Source: a virus. Taken from it: a stretch of 64,000 nt of DNA. Of this stretch, positions 48,445-57,280 are shown piece after piece. Both the position numbers and the translations under genes were made by a program. The stretch spans positions 1 to 64,000 of the IMG/VR virus record IMGVR_UViG_3300025585_000040; one strand, written 5' to 3'. Below the pieces are notes generated by a model, which saw nothing but the letters and a program-made list of their open reading frames with translations, did no database searches and was not told the origin of the DNA. The first letter of the stretch is position 1; each line of letters starts with the position of its first letter.

Positions 48445-48625
48445 CCTCAGCATCTTTCAATTTTTCTTTGAGGATGCTGAGGATTTCAAGGGCTCCTTGA
48501 ACTTTCAAGAAACCTTCCTTGGTTGCGATCAATGAGGATTCAGCGGCACGAATGTCTTTGGCTAGGCTGTCTAATTGTGCTCGAAGGCTGATTTCTAGTT
48601 CGTTGATTAAGTCCAACATGGTCAT
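48413..48625 (-). CDS. Small coiled-coil protein (70 aa)
   Basis: ATG at 48625. Continuous coiled coil (LINELEISLRAQLDSLAKDI, QGALEILSILKEKLKDAEDE) with no signal or membrane segment. It lies just downstream of the endolysin gene in the same direction, so it could be a lysis accessory, but it lacks the anchor of a spanin. Confidence 0.55.
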   Translation of the reverse strand: MTMLDLINELEISLRAQLDSLAKDIRAAESSLIATKEGFLKVQGALEILSILKEKLKDAEDENKLAAAMG

Positions 48626-48650
48626 CGAAATGCATTAAGAGTCTAACTGA

Positions 48651-49904
48651 TTACTTTTTGAGGAATTTAAATCCGACCCAACACCACCCACTGGCTCCGC
48701 CGCCAGGGCAAAATCGCCCCTCAAAATTCTTGTAAGAATACCGGATATTGCGTCCAACAGTAGGGCCTGTCTTTTCCCAACCACCGTTCACCATATCCAG
48801 CTCCCCGTAAGGGTCCTGAACTAACCAACTTTTTTTATCATATCCAGTAATAACAACGAAGTGCCCGCCGCCAGTAGGACGAGCAGCAGTTCCATGATGA
48901 AGAATACCGGCAGCAACAGGGAGTCCTTTGTCAATCTGCGCTTTAACAATGTCAGCGTCTGCAGTTGTAATAAAATTAGCACCAACTCCTAATTCAGCAA
49001 GAGCCCGGAAGTGTGGCTCTCTGTGGGTGGTATCCCCATATTTGTTGACGATCCTCAGGTAATCTAGATCGTCGTTGATGCCTGGGGTATCGATGTACTT
49101 CAGACACATGGCAATGCTGCTGGTCTGGCACTGACGCCAGCCCTCTGGGCCGTTGTCGCGTTGGTAGAAGTAAGGGAAATTACGAAGGTAGCGCAGATCC
49201 CCGTCGACGGCATACGGGTGCATCGAGTTATCTGTGATGAGCCCCTTCCAATGCTTGTCGAACACCCACCAGTTACCGAGACCGAACCCAAACTCAAGGA
49301 GGGTATGTCCATCCTTACGGTCTAGGACATGGCAGTTGCGGTATGTGCGGACACCAGAAACGTTGGCCTTCTCGTCGTTCGGTAGTTCATAAGACGGGAT
49401 CGGTTTCTTCTTGAGCCAGGTCTGCTGAATAGATGTAATTTCAATCAAACCAGTCTTCGGTCGCGGTGGTTCTTTACAGAATAATTCAACTTCGGCGGAG
49501 CGACGGCGTTTTAAACCTTCCAGAGGTTTGCCGTTCGCTTTGTCCCAGCGGGGGAGTTCCGCTTTAGCGACAGTGCAGGGATCTTCACCAGAATTGAGAC
49601 GGCGTATAAGGGTAGATGAGGTAAACGCACTTACGCCAACGTTAAAGGCAAACGCGACCAAAGCGTCGAATTGATTCTGCTCGAGCTTGATGGTAACATT
49701 CTTATTGATCGTGTCTTCAAAGCGGATTAGATCCTGTTTAAGTAGGTATTCGGCTCTCGATGCCTTAACCTCCATACCTTCTTTTACATCTGGCCCGGTG
49801 TGTCCGTAGCCTATTGTCCACACGCCAGCGGGACATAAATAGCTTTTAGTGCGGAAACCTTCGAATTGTTTAATTAAATCGACGCCAACCTGAGATGTCT
49901 TCAT
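48651..49904 (-). CDS. Bifunctional endolysin: GH24 muramidase + C39-like peptidase (417 aa)
   Basis: ATG at 49904. Residues 1-150: T4-type lysozyme, catalytic Glu in 'FEGFRTKSYLCPAGVWTIGY' and 'WDKANGKPLEGLKRRRSAEV'. Residues about 155-235: SH3-like segment (LIEITSIQQTWLKK...). Residues about 240-417: papain-like peptidase of the C39 type with Cys in 'RQCQTSSIAM', His in 'GGGHFVVITGYD' and Asp in 'VQDPYG'. It should cut both glycan and peptide of peptidoglycan. The fusion of muramidase and C39-like peptidase is uncommon in phage lysins. Confidence 0.88.
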   Translation of the reverse strand: MKTSQVGVDLIKQFEGFRTKSYLCPAGVWTIGYGHTGPDVKEGMEVKASRAEYLLKQDLIRFEDTINKNVTIKLEQNQFDALVAFAFNVGVSAFTSSTLIRRLNSGEDPCTVAKAELPRWDKANGKPLEGLKRRRSAEVELFCKEPPRPKTGLIEITSIQQTWLKKKPIPSYELPNDEKANVSGVRTYRNCHVLDRKDGHTLLEFGFGLGNWWVFDKHWKGLITDNSMHPYAVDGDLRYLRNFPYFYQRDNGPEGWRQCQTSSIAMCLKYIDTPGINDDLDYLRIVNKYGDTTHREPHFRALAELGVGANFITTADADIVKAQIDKGLPVAAGILHHGTAARPTGGGHFVVITGYDKKSWLVQDPYGELDMVNGGWEKTGPTVGRNIRYSYKNFEGRFCPGGGASGWCWVGFKFLKK

Positions 49905-49941
49905 GGAAGTTTTGTAGTTACTTCCAGTTTACATATCAAAT

Positions 49942-50196
49942 TTATTCAGCGTTACGAGATAAGCTAATCAACGTTGTAAGTACTCCCATCATTACGGTAA
50001 TGGTACGAGAGTCGACATCGACGCATCCCATAGGCGCAGGATCAATCTTTTCACTTTGATCTGTACCTACATATTTGGCATACCAAGGCCAGACGGTAGG
50101 AAGAACATAGAACCGGCAAGAACCCCACTGAAGTACAGATACAACAAGAATGGCTGTAGAACAACCAACAATAGAGCGCCACAGCCAGTTAGTCAT
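49942..50196 (-). CDS. Candidate holin (84 aa)
   Basis: ATG at 50196. Two hydrophobic stretches: residues about 7-23 (RSIVGCSTAILVVSVLQW) and 66-80 (TITVMMGVLTTLISLS). The end 'CVDVDSRTITVMMGVLTTLI' + 'SLSRNAE' is a pattern I recall from cyanophage membrane proteins beside lysin genes. Next to the endolysin, so holin is the best guess. Pore formation not provable here. Confidence 0.65.
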   Translation of the reverse strand: MTNWLWRSIVGCSTAILVVSVLQWGSCRFYVLPTVWPWYAKYVGTDQSEKIDPAPMGCVDVDSRTITVMMGVLTTLISLSRNAE

Positions 50197-50202
50197 TGTA
50201 CT

Positions 50203-50439
50203 TTATTGAAGAAGACCAAACAGTTCCTTCAGTTCCGCCACGGTCAACCCAGCGGCGTTCAACTTCTGTTCAGTGGTAAGCACTGGGGCGGGTTCGGGTT
50301 CAGGGGCAGGCTCAGGCGTGTTGCCTTCAGCGAGCCAAGCGAGATACGCCTGGTAATCGGTGTTGGCAGGGTCTCGGGGGATAAAGGCGTTATCAGAAAG
50401 GCGAAGGATGGTGTCGCTGGTGGTGAGTTGGTAGGTCAT
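50203..50439 (-). CDS. Tail-fibre companion protein (78 aa)
   Basis: ATG at 50439. Same plan as 3331-3564: '[20 protein letters not shown]', '[20 protein letters not shown]', [20 protein letters not shown]. Immediately follows the 531-aa fibre (3-nt gap). Confidence 0.78.
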   Translation of the reverse strand: MTYQLTTSDTILRLSDNAFIPRDPANTDYQAYLAWLAEGNTPEPAPEPEPAPVLTTEQKLNAAGLTVAELKELFGLLQ

Positions 50440-50442
50440 TGG

Positions 50443-52038
50443 TTACAGCTCAATGGAGGCAGCCCAAGTTACGGTTGTGTAAAAGTAGCTTCCGCTTGTT
50501 GGAGGTGACGAAGTTCCACCAACACTGGGTCCAAACCCTTGCAAGCTATTATATTGATTTCCAAGGTTCCAATTTGTGATATAAGTTCCAGGGGAAAAAT
50601 TGGTATTGGTGGTTGGAGTCCCAAAACTAATAGTAGGAAATGCGCGCTTACTTGCATTGAAGCCAACGTTCGAGGAAAACCAAATGCCGTTGCCATAAGT
50701 AGTTGTATAGCTAAAGCTCAGCACAAGAGAGCCGGTCTCGTAGTACCTCTGACACAACGCCAGCTCCTGCCCGTAGCTCCTGCGTTCAAACGGGGTGGCG
50801 ACGGTTCCGGCTTCGAGTTGGACGCCCGTGACGCGGAATGTCGAGCCGTTGGTAGAGATCGGATCAACAGCACCAGTGACAGACCACAGTGATGATCCAG
50901 ACCAAGCGCCTGCTGTGCCTTTGAATGAGCTACCAACGCCAAGTGAAAAAGCCAGGTTGATACCAACGCCGGTATCAGTCAACCAAGTACCACTTGTGTC
51001 CCCGGTGATCGAAACTGTTTTTTGCTCCCAAGTATTTGCGGCGCTGATTGAATAACTGAATGGGTAGCTGCGATCCCCAGCAGAGTTTCTGACGACACCT
51101 CCAAAGGTTCCGGTAAGCGAGGAGAATACCCAAAACGAAAGCGTAACCGCTTTTGCACTAGCAGTACCCCAGGCAAGATCGGAAACGTTATTACCTTCAA
51201 TACGCTGAGCAATGATGTATCGCTGAGATGCACCAATCGAAGCGTCTGCAGTGGTAACTGTCGCCAGCAATGAGTTGGTAAAACCAGCCGGTGCGCTAGT
51301 GCTTGAGGCAAGCGTAAAAACACCATCAGTAGCTTCTCCGGTACCGAGCCAGCGATCTACTGAGTAGAAATTGGTCGATCCGTCATTAACTGTTTGAGTT
51401 GCGTTTCTCTGATTGATCCGCATATCACCGTTGATGATGCGGTTGCGGGCGCCACTCAGTGGTCCGCCGTTAAGGCTATTTACTTGTGCATCTCCCGCCA
51501 CATGTAACAAAGTAGCTGGGCTCGAAGTTCCAATGCCCACTCGATTATTAATTGCATCAACATAAACAGTGTTACTGTCAATATTGATTGATCCACTAGA
51601 ATCAACAGTTGCTCGGGAAACACCAGCCGTAACAATACCAAGCTGATTCGACGCTGGGTTATAAATACCTGTATCCAAATCTGTATCGAACGTAATGCTA
51701 GGCGTAGAAGCAGAACCGCTAGGGAAATTAGCGCCAACGTTAATGTAATCAGCACCGGCGAGTATTACGCCGAAGAAGTCCTCTCCTGTGTTAGGCGCAG
51801 AACTAAAAACAATACTGCCGCCACTCAAACGAAAACCTTCTGCGCCAGTATCATCAGGACGTTGTACAACGCCGCCGACTGAGATCATGCATTGATTAGA
51901 ACTCAGCGGCGCAGGAACTGGGGCAACACCCCCAACAGTCAGCGCAAATGAAGTGGTTACACCATTAAAAGAACCACTGATGTCATCGATGTTGGTGTAG
52001 CTTGGGTATGCAACCTGAAGGCTCTGCCCGATATACAC
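50443..52038 (-). CDS. Tail fibre protein (531 aa)
   Basis: ATG at 52038. N-terminal attachment domain like 1981-3327 (QVAYPSYTNIDDISGSFNG), then 'FDTDLDTGIYNPASNQLGIV' and 'RVGIGTSSPATLLHVAGDAQ' (pyocin/phage-fibre shaft repeat), the shared LNGGPLSGARNRIINGDMRI and GTVATPFERRSYGQELALCQ blocks, and a unique tip. The longest of the four related fibres. Confidence 0.88.
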   Translation of the reverse strand: MYIGQSLQVAYPSYTNIDDISGSFNGVTTSFALTVGGVAPVPAPLSSNQCMISVGGVVQRPDDTGAEGFRLSGGSIVFSSAPNTGEDFFGVILAGADYINVGANFPSGSASTPSITFDTDLDTGIYNPASNQLGIVTAGVSRATVDSSGSINIDSNTVYVDAINNRVGIGTSSPATLLHVAGDAQVNSLNGGPLSGARNRIINGDMRINQRNATQTVNDGSTNFYSVDRWLGTGEATDGVFTLASSTSAPAGFTNSLLATVTTADASIGASQRYIIAQRIEGNNVSDLAWGTASAKAVTLSFWVFSSLTGTFGGVVRNSAGDRSYPFSYSISAANTWEQKTVSITGDTSGTWLTDTGVGINLAFSLGVGSSFKGTAGAWSGSSLWSVTGAVDPISTNGSTFRVTGVQLEAGTVATPFERRSYGQELALCQRYYETGSLVLSFSYTTTYGNGIWFSSNVGFNASKRAFPTISFGTPTTNTNFSPGTYITNWNLGNQYNSLQGFGPSVGGTSSPPTSGSYFYTTVTWAASIEL

Positions 52039-52069
52039 AGCGTGTTTTTCCGTTTAGTCTTATTCTACT

Positions 52070-52303
52070 TTAAATTAGACCAAACAACTCCTTCAGCTCC
52101 GCCACGGTCAACCCAGCCGCTTCTAGCTTCTGTTCAGTGGTGAGCACTGGGGCGGGTTCAGGTTCTGGTGCAGGCAAGGGGGTGTTGCCTTCATCGAGCC
52201 AAGCAAGGTACGCCTGGTAGTCGGTGTTGGCGGGGTCAGGGGGGATGAAGGCGTTATCAGAAAGGCGAAGGATGATGTCGCCTGTGGTGAGTTGGTAGGT
52301 CAT
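52070..52303 (-). CDS. Tail-fibre companion protein (77 aa)
   Basis: ATG at 52303. Same plan as the other companions: '[20 protein letters not shown]', '[20 protein letters not shown]', then [20 protein letters not shown] with one Asn-to-Glu change. Pairs with the fibre at 52307. Confidence 0.78.
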   Translation of the reverse strand: MTYQLTTGDIILRLSDNAFIPPDPANTDYQAYLAWLDEGNTPLPAPEPEPAPVLTTEQKLEAAGLTVAELKELFGLI

Positions 52304-52306
52304 GGG

Positions 52307-53362
52307 TTACAGCTCGGCGTTAAACGTCATCGTCGCTGTTGCGCTTGCCGTGCGAAGTATGCACCCAGCGTTGGCGGTAGTGCCTGAGCAACTTAAGTTC
52401 ACGGCAACAGCAGTGGGGCTGGCCAAATCTAAAACTATAGCTGTGCCGGAACGACCAGATGATCCAGAATCCATAATTGCAAACGTGTTTGCTGCAGTGC
52501 TAGAAAAAGTTGGCGTAGCCCGCATTGCTACAGGCAGCGCGGCTGAAGTTTTTCCAATGGTAGCAGTTTCGTATCCGCTGCCAAAGGGAGCGTTATCACT
52601 ATTACCAAAAACCCAGCAATACCTCTGACACAACGCCAGCTCCTGCCCGTAGCTCCTACGTTCAAACGGGGTGGCGACGGTTCCTGGTTCGAGCTGGACG
52701 CCCGTGATCTCAAAGAAATCGTTGGCTCCTGCAGTACCGGTTAGACTACCTTGGAAAATGACGCCAAGTTGCGTAGCGGATGCGCCGACAGACCCGGTAA
52801 GCGTGAACTTCTGCCAAGAAGTCGTCAACGTAGCACCACTATTGATGATTGCAGTCTGTCCTGTCCAAGATCCACTCATAAAAGAACTTGCAGACTGGTC
52901 TGTTCCGGTTCCCGTGTAAACGGCGGCAGTCAGCCCACTGCCGGTTGCTGAATAGTTTGCACCAGCCCTAGCCCAAAACGAAAGTGTTACCGAGCCGCCA
53001 GCCAAATCGGTGCAGTTAAGCGTTTCTAAAATCTGAATGACAGACAAGTTACCAGTCGCAGTTTGGCCACTTGTTCTCTGAGCACGAGCGCAGTTGGTAA
53101 AACCAGCCAACCCTCCAGTGGACTGCTGGCTCAGTGTTCCTGTGACGCTAGTGCTGTAAAGCCCTGCAAAGCGATCCAGAAAGTACGTAGGTGTCGTCCC
53201 CAGTGCAACAGAAGTCCCGCGCTGTGCAATCCGCATATCACCGTTGATGATGCGGTTCCTAGCGCCACTCAGTGGTCCGCCGTTTAATGCAGAGATCTGT
53301 ACGTTGCTAATTGTGCCAAGATCACCATCAATCCGGAACAGATTAACTTCAGTTAAAGCCAT
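52307..53362 (-). CDS. Tail fibre protein (351 aa)
   Basis: ATG at 53362 (MALTEVNLFRIDGDLGTISN) preferred over 53392. Shared blocks LNGGPLSGARNRIINGDMRI and GTVATPFERRSYGQELALCQ flank a beta-rich domain; unique C-terminal tip. Short N-terminus like the 357-aa fibre. Confidence 0.86.
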   Translation of the reverse strand: MALTEVNLFRIDGDLGTISNVQISALNGGPLSGARNRIINGDMRIAQRGTSVALGTTPTYFLDRFAGLYSTSVTGTLSQQSTGGLAGFTNCARAQRTSGQTATGNLSVIQILETLNCTDLAGGSVTLSFWARAGANYSATGSGLTAAVYTGTGTDQSASSFMSGSWTGQTAIINSGATLTTSWQKFTLTGSVGASATQLGVIFQGSLTGTAGANDFFEITGVQLEPGTVATPFERRSYGQELALCQRYCWVFGNSDNAPFGSGYETATIGKTSAALPVAMRATPTFSSTAANTFAIMDSGSSGRSGTAIVLDLASPTAVAVNLSCSGTTANAGCILRTASATATMTFNAEL

Positions 53363-53375
53363 TATCCAATCCTCC

Positions 53376-53720
53376 TTACGGGGTCTGCTCAAGATAGCTG
53401 ACTGTTAAATCAACAGCAGACGCTGTTCCACACCTAGCTTGTAGCTTATCGGCAGATTCAAGAATGACTTTGTTGCCATTGATGATCTCAAGTGTAGAGC
53501 CCGAAGGAACAGGTGCATTGCGGATTAGATAAACATCATCACCAGTAGATTTGTCAATGTAAATATCAACATTAGCACTCGTACCAGTCTTGTTAGATGC
53601 CAGTACACTCAAGATAATCAGTGTTGCTGTACCACCGGCAGTGACAACCGTTGCGCTTGGATCCGTAATGACAGCAGTTACAAGGCTGGCCTTAGTGTCG
53701 TTTTTGAAAGTATTTGCCAT
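53376..53720 (-). CDS. Virion accessory protein (114 aa)
   Basis: ATG at 53720. 'LVTAVITDPSATVVTAGGTA' and 'TSANVDIYIDKSTGDDVYLI' give a small beta-sandwich typical of phage tail or decoration proteins. In the fibre cluster. Confidence 0.68.
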   Translation of the reverse strand: MANTFKNDTKASLVTAVITDPSATVVTAGGTATLIILSVLASNKTGTSANVDIYIDKSTGDDVYLIRNAPVPSGSTLEIINGNKVILESADKLQARCGTASAVDLTVSYLEQTP

Positions 53721-53721
53721 A

Positions 53722-54126
53722 TCAGCTTAGAGCAACAATAAGGGCCAGAGTGTCACTGGAGTTAAGCGAACCTGTAACGGTCAAGCTACCCGAAATGGTT
53801 GTGTTCCCTGGGATTGTGACCGAACCTGCTGAATCTATTGTAAGTCTAGTAACACCACCAGTTACCAAGGCGACTTGATCAGGTCCAGGGCTGTACAAAC
53901 CTGTATTAGGATCACCTGCAAACTTTAACGCACAACTACTTAGAGAACCTAATGAAAAGGAAGAATTCGTGCCATCTTCTCTGAGAAGTGGGAATCCACC
54001 CGCCTGAAATGCGTCGTGAACAACACAAGTTTTTTTAGTGCTGTCAACAGTTACTTCGCCATCGGCGCCAATAAAAGTCGCAGTCTGTCCTGTTGTCCCG
54101 CGCCTAAACTGTACCTGTGTGGCCAT
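53722..54126 (-). CDS. Fibre-type protein with Mtd-like N-terminus (134 aa)
   Basis: ATG at 54126. 'ATQVQFRRGTTGQTATFIGA' 'DGEVTVDSTKKTCVVHDAFQ' is the N-terminal domain of phage tropism/fibre proteins (Mtd_N-like), followed by 'NTGLYSPGPDQVALVTGGVT' and a short shaft repeat. Probably a short fibre or adaptor. Confidence 0.72.
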   Translation of the reverse strand: MATQVQFRRGTTGQTATFIGADGEVTVDSTKKTCVVHDAFQAGGFPLLREDGTNSSFSLGSLSSCALKFAGDPNTGLYSPGPDQVALVTGGVTRLTIDSAGSVTIPGNTTISGSLTVTGSLNSSDTLALIVALS

Positions 54127-54294
54127 AGTTCCTTTAACTGCTAATTTATTCTACTCAATGTAACCAAGAGCATGTACAAGCATAGCCTCTGCTTACCGAA
54201 CGCCTCCTCAGTGATCGATTTACCAAGATACACAACTAATCAGCGGCGTTGAGATGTTTCTTCATCTTAAAATAATAAAAAACATATCTGCCTT

Positions 54295-54546
54295 GTGACG
54301 CCAGAATTGATTGTAGCTGTTCTTTCTGGCAGCGCCGGTGCATTTGCTGGTTTGTCAAGAGCACTTACGAATTTTAATCGTAAACTTGAACGCCGTTTCG
54401 AAGCAATTGAAAAAGATTTAGACAACTTCCAAGACCGTGTTATTCATGATTACGTCTTGAAAGAGGACTTTCTTAGGGAAATGCAGGCAGTGCATACCAA
54501 ACTAGATCGCATCTTGGATCACATCTTGAATCATCCTAGAGGTTAA
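54295..54546 (+). CDS. Membrane-anchored coiled-coil protein (83 aa)
   Basis: GTG at 54295. N-terminal hydrophobic segment (LIVAVLSGSAGAFAGLSRAL) then a charged coiled coil (LERRFEAIEKDLDNFQDRVI). This N-in anchor plus coil layout is seen in cyanophage and cyanobacterial membrane proteins and in holin/spanin-like proteins. A lone plus-strand gene in the late region; overlap of 4 nt with the convergent gene. Confidence 0.6.
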   Translation: MTPELIVAVLSGSAGAFAGLSRALTNFNRKLERRFEAIEKDLDNFQDRVIHDYVLKEDFLREMQAVHTKLDRILDHILNHPRG

Positions 54547-54968
54547 ATAGCGACCCAAGAAGCAGTAGCAGCGTTATACATGAATAATCCGGGTATCAGC
54601 TTATCGTAATGAAGCTGCCCATCTACAGGATTGACTGGTTTGCCGTTACTATTTGACACTACAGCTTTAGGTGTCTGCCAACTGGTACCGTCAAATAACT
54701 TGTAAATATACGTACTAGATGTATCGAGCCAAGACTCTCCACGACTATTCAACGTGAAGCCAGCTGCAGGGGTATTGGGTGCCGTAGTGCCGATAAAAGT
54801 TGGACCTACTTTAATGAGGCCCGTGGAAGGTGAAACAGTACTATCTGCAAAATACAGCCCAGGATCGCCTGGATTGTTGTTGATGGCGAGCTCAGCGGTT
54901 CCCAAGCGAATTGGAAATGGCCTATCGTGCAATACGCTGGAACGACGGGATAAGATTTGAACAGCCAT
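54543..54968 (-). CDS. Virion accessory protein (141 aa)
   Basis: ATG at 54968. 'PIRLGTAELAINNNPGDPGL' 'YFADSTVSPSTGLIKVGPTF' and 'FDGTSWQTPKAV' form a beta-rich protein of the fibre N-terminal/adaptor type. Directly downstream of the 766-aa virion gene. Confidence 0.65.
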   Translation of the reverse strand: MAVQILSRRSSVLHDRPFPIRLGTAELAINNNPGDPGLYFADSTVSPSTGLIKVGPTFIGTTAPNTPAAGFTLNSRGESWLDTSSTYIYKLFDGTSWQTPKAVVSNSNGKPVNPVDGQLHYDKLIPGLFMYNAATASWVAI

Positions 54969-54970
54969 GG

Positions 54971-57271
54971 CTACGAATTAATGTATAAACCACCGTCTAC
55001 AACGGTGTCCTGTGCTGTAAGGGGAGAATACGTTTCACAGTCTATCGTGCTTGTTGCTGATGCCGGCTCAACAGGATTGCCATTAAGATAAGTACCCCCA
55101 AAAATTAAACCAAATTCAAAATCAGGAACGTAATTGACCAACGGCTCGTCCAACATCCCAAACTTTGTGTCTTGGATCAAAGTAGGCTGAATGTTCAACA
55201 GCTTACTCATCATCGAAATCATTCGATTTGTCGCATTAAGTTCAGTCCCGTTGCGATCTAGCTCGCCTGCCGCATTCCTGCGAATATTATCGGTCATCAT
55301 CATAGTGAGGAGTTGCGGATCGTAATCCGCGACTTGCTCCGGCTGGTTCCGGGAACCTGTAATGGACTTACCACCGGTCCACTTCATACCCATCTCCATC
55401 ATTCCAAGGCGTTCTGCCGCTTGATATACACGTTCGTTTTCTTTTCTAAAGTTCTCGTAAAATTTATCTAAAGCGTTACCAATCGGCTTATCACTCGGTT
55501 CTAGAATCCAAGATCCAACAAAATCATGTTCACGCAAATTACTAACGGTAACGTAACCACCTGTTGATTCACTAAACGGATATACAACAGTAAACGTATT
55601 TCTATCGGGAACACTAGTTATCGTATATTGTCCTGAAATGGCATCCCCACTGGTAAAATCTAATTGAATACGAGTGTTAGCAAGAAGGCCATGATCCGGA
55701 GCTGTAACCGTGATGCTTGGTCCAGACTGACTATAAGTGGCAGCTAAAGCAATTGGCTCATTACCTTCATCATGAAGGATTGAGAACATAGCCGCATAAA
55801 TATGTTTACACCAACGAATTTGGTGATAAAACAAATTAGGGTATGAAAAATCCGTCTTATCTTGATAATCCGGAAGCTGATAAAAATTGCCGGTAACTGT
55901 ATAGCCCAGATCGGAGAATAGGCCAGGGCTGTCTCGAATCTCATCAATCGTATTGTCAGCATTCTGAGTTTCTCCGGGCTTCGTAGATGTTATTGCTGTT
56001 ACAGGAAAACGTTTCGATGTTTTATCGCTGTATAAATCATAACTGTCCCGGCGCATGAAGTCCGAGCAAGAACACTGCCACCGTAAATCCGTAGTCAAAA
56101 ATCTTCCCACCGCAAAACCACGAGATGCGGGAACATCTGTGACATATCTAGTATTTACAAGGCGTGTGCCATAGCTATCACCACGTTGGAATATGATTTC
56201 GTTCGTAGAAGTATCTACACCTGTAACGGTATAACCAACGTAATCGTCGTACCTAAAACCAGGGATTAATCTGTTAACGATCAAGTTACCACTTGTTGAA
56301 CCACTATCGATCGTCGTAAAAGTTAACTGTGTGGGACTAGTGACAGTTATATCATATTGCCCGGATGAAACTAGTCCAGAGGTTACAGCAACGAAGATTC
56401 TATTCCCCGTAGCGAGCCCGTGAGCAGCAGTACAGTTAACCGTAACCGTAGAACCAGTTCTGGAATACGTACTGAAAATCCCAGGGTCGCGCTCAACTAT
56501 GCGGTCTACCAACCGCTCACCGGCAAAGAAACGGACTGGCGTTGGTATTGAGCGTAGACGCACACGAGTAGTAGTCCAACGCGTATCAGCAAATGTAGTA
56601 GAAAGATAATAAATTACATTTCCACTTGTCGTGAAAGGGTTAGTCGCTGTGACAGTAAACGTATTTTGAGTTACGCTAATAATAGTCAACGTTTCATCAA
56701 CGGCTGCTCCAGTCTGATAATCAAGATAAACGCTTTCTCCAACAAATAGCCCGTGATTGCTTTTGGTAATAGTTACAGTTGTACCTGACTGCGAATAAGG
56801 GGCGGTTACAGAAGGGCCTAGATAACGTACAGCAAGAATTGGAAGACCAAAGTTGTAGAAGTTGAAACCATTGGCATCACGCATGCCAACAATTTGCTCC
56901 TTAATCTCTCTATCTGTACTTGGAAACGTAAAAACACGCGCCGGGATAAAAACACCTGGGAATTGCTGGAATGTGCAATACATTCTGAAATCCCCTCGCG
57001 AACGCCGCTCATTTGCAAATGAACCGAGTACACTTTGTGTGATGGTGTATAACTCATAACCGCGTCTCCATCTAGTCCAAAGGGAGTCATAATCGTAAAA
57101 ACGAATACGACTCATTAATTTTGGATTCTGCGGAAGAAATTGAAACTTCTGTGTTTCCTTCGCGTAATCTGGCACAGCTTTAAATGGGTTTTCTTCCGGG
57201 AATTTTCCGAAATTAGCCCCATTAAAACTTTTCTTTGATGGAGGATTAAAGCCGCCAGCACTAAAAGGCAT
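54971..57271 (-). CDS. Large virion protein with three Ig-like 'HGL' repeats (766 aa)
   Basis: ATG at 57271. Three copies of a 60-70-aa unit of the form 'YSQSGTTVTITKSNHGLFVG' ... 'DYQTGAAVDETLTIISVTQ', also seen as 'NCTAAHGLATGNRIFVAVTS' and 'TAPDHGLLANTRIQLDFTSG'. Flanking regions (LWTRWRRGYELYTIT, WQCSCSDFMRRDSYDLY, IRWCKHIYAAMFSILHDEGN) are unique and Cys/Trp-rich. A virion protein of tail or baseplate; similar repeats occur in the 262-aa neighbour. Confidence 0.75.
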   Translation of the reverse strand: MPFSAGGFNPPSKKSFNGANFGKFPEENPFKAVPDYAKETQKFQFLPQNPKLMSRIRFYDYDSLWTRWRRGYELYTITQSVLGSFANERRSRGDFRMYCTFQQFPGVFIPARVFTFPSTDREIKEQIVGMRDANGFNFYNFGLPILAVRYLGPSVTAPYSQSGTTVTITKSNHGLFVGESVYLDYQTGAAVDETLTIISVTQNTFTVTATNPFTTSGNVIYYLSTTFADTRWTTTRVRLRSIPTPVRFFAGERLVDRIVERDPGIFSTYSRTGSTVTVNCTAAHGLATGNRIFVAVTSGLVSSGQYDITVTSPTQLTFTTIDSGSTSGNLIVNRLIPGFRYDDYVGYTVTGVDTSTNEIIFQRGDSYGTRLVNTRYVTDVPASRGFAVGRFLTTDLRWQCSCSDFMRRDSYDLYSDKTSKRFPVTAITSTKPGETQNADNTIDEIRDSPGLFSDLGYTVTGNFYQLPDYQDKTDFSYPNLFYHQIRWCKHIYAAMFSILHDEGNEPIALAATYSQSGPSITVTAPDHGLLANTRIQLDFTSGDAISGQYTITSVPDRNTFTVVYPFSESTGGYVTVSNLREHDFVGSWILEPSDKPIGNALDKFYENFRKENERVYQAAERLGMMEMGMKWTGGKSITGSRNQPEQVADYDPQLLTMMMTDNIRRNAAGELDRNGTELNATNRMISMMSKLLNIQPTLIQDTKFGMLDEPLVNYVPDFEFGLIFGGTYLNGNPVEPASATSTIDCETYSPLTAQDTVVDGGLYINS

Positions 57272-57280
57272 GGCTCTCGA

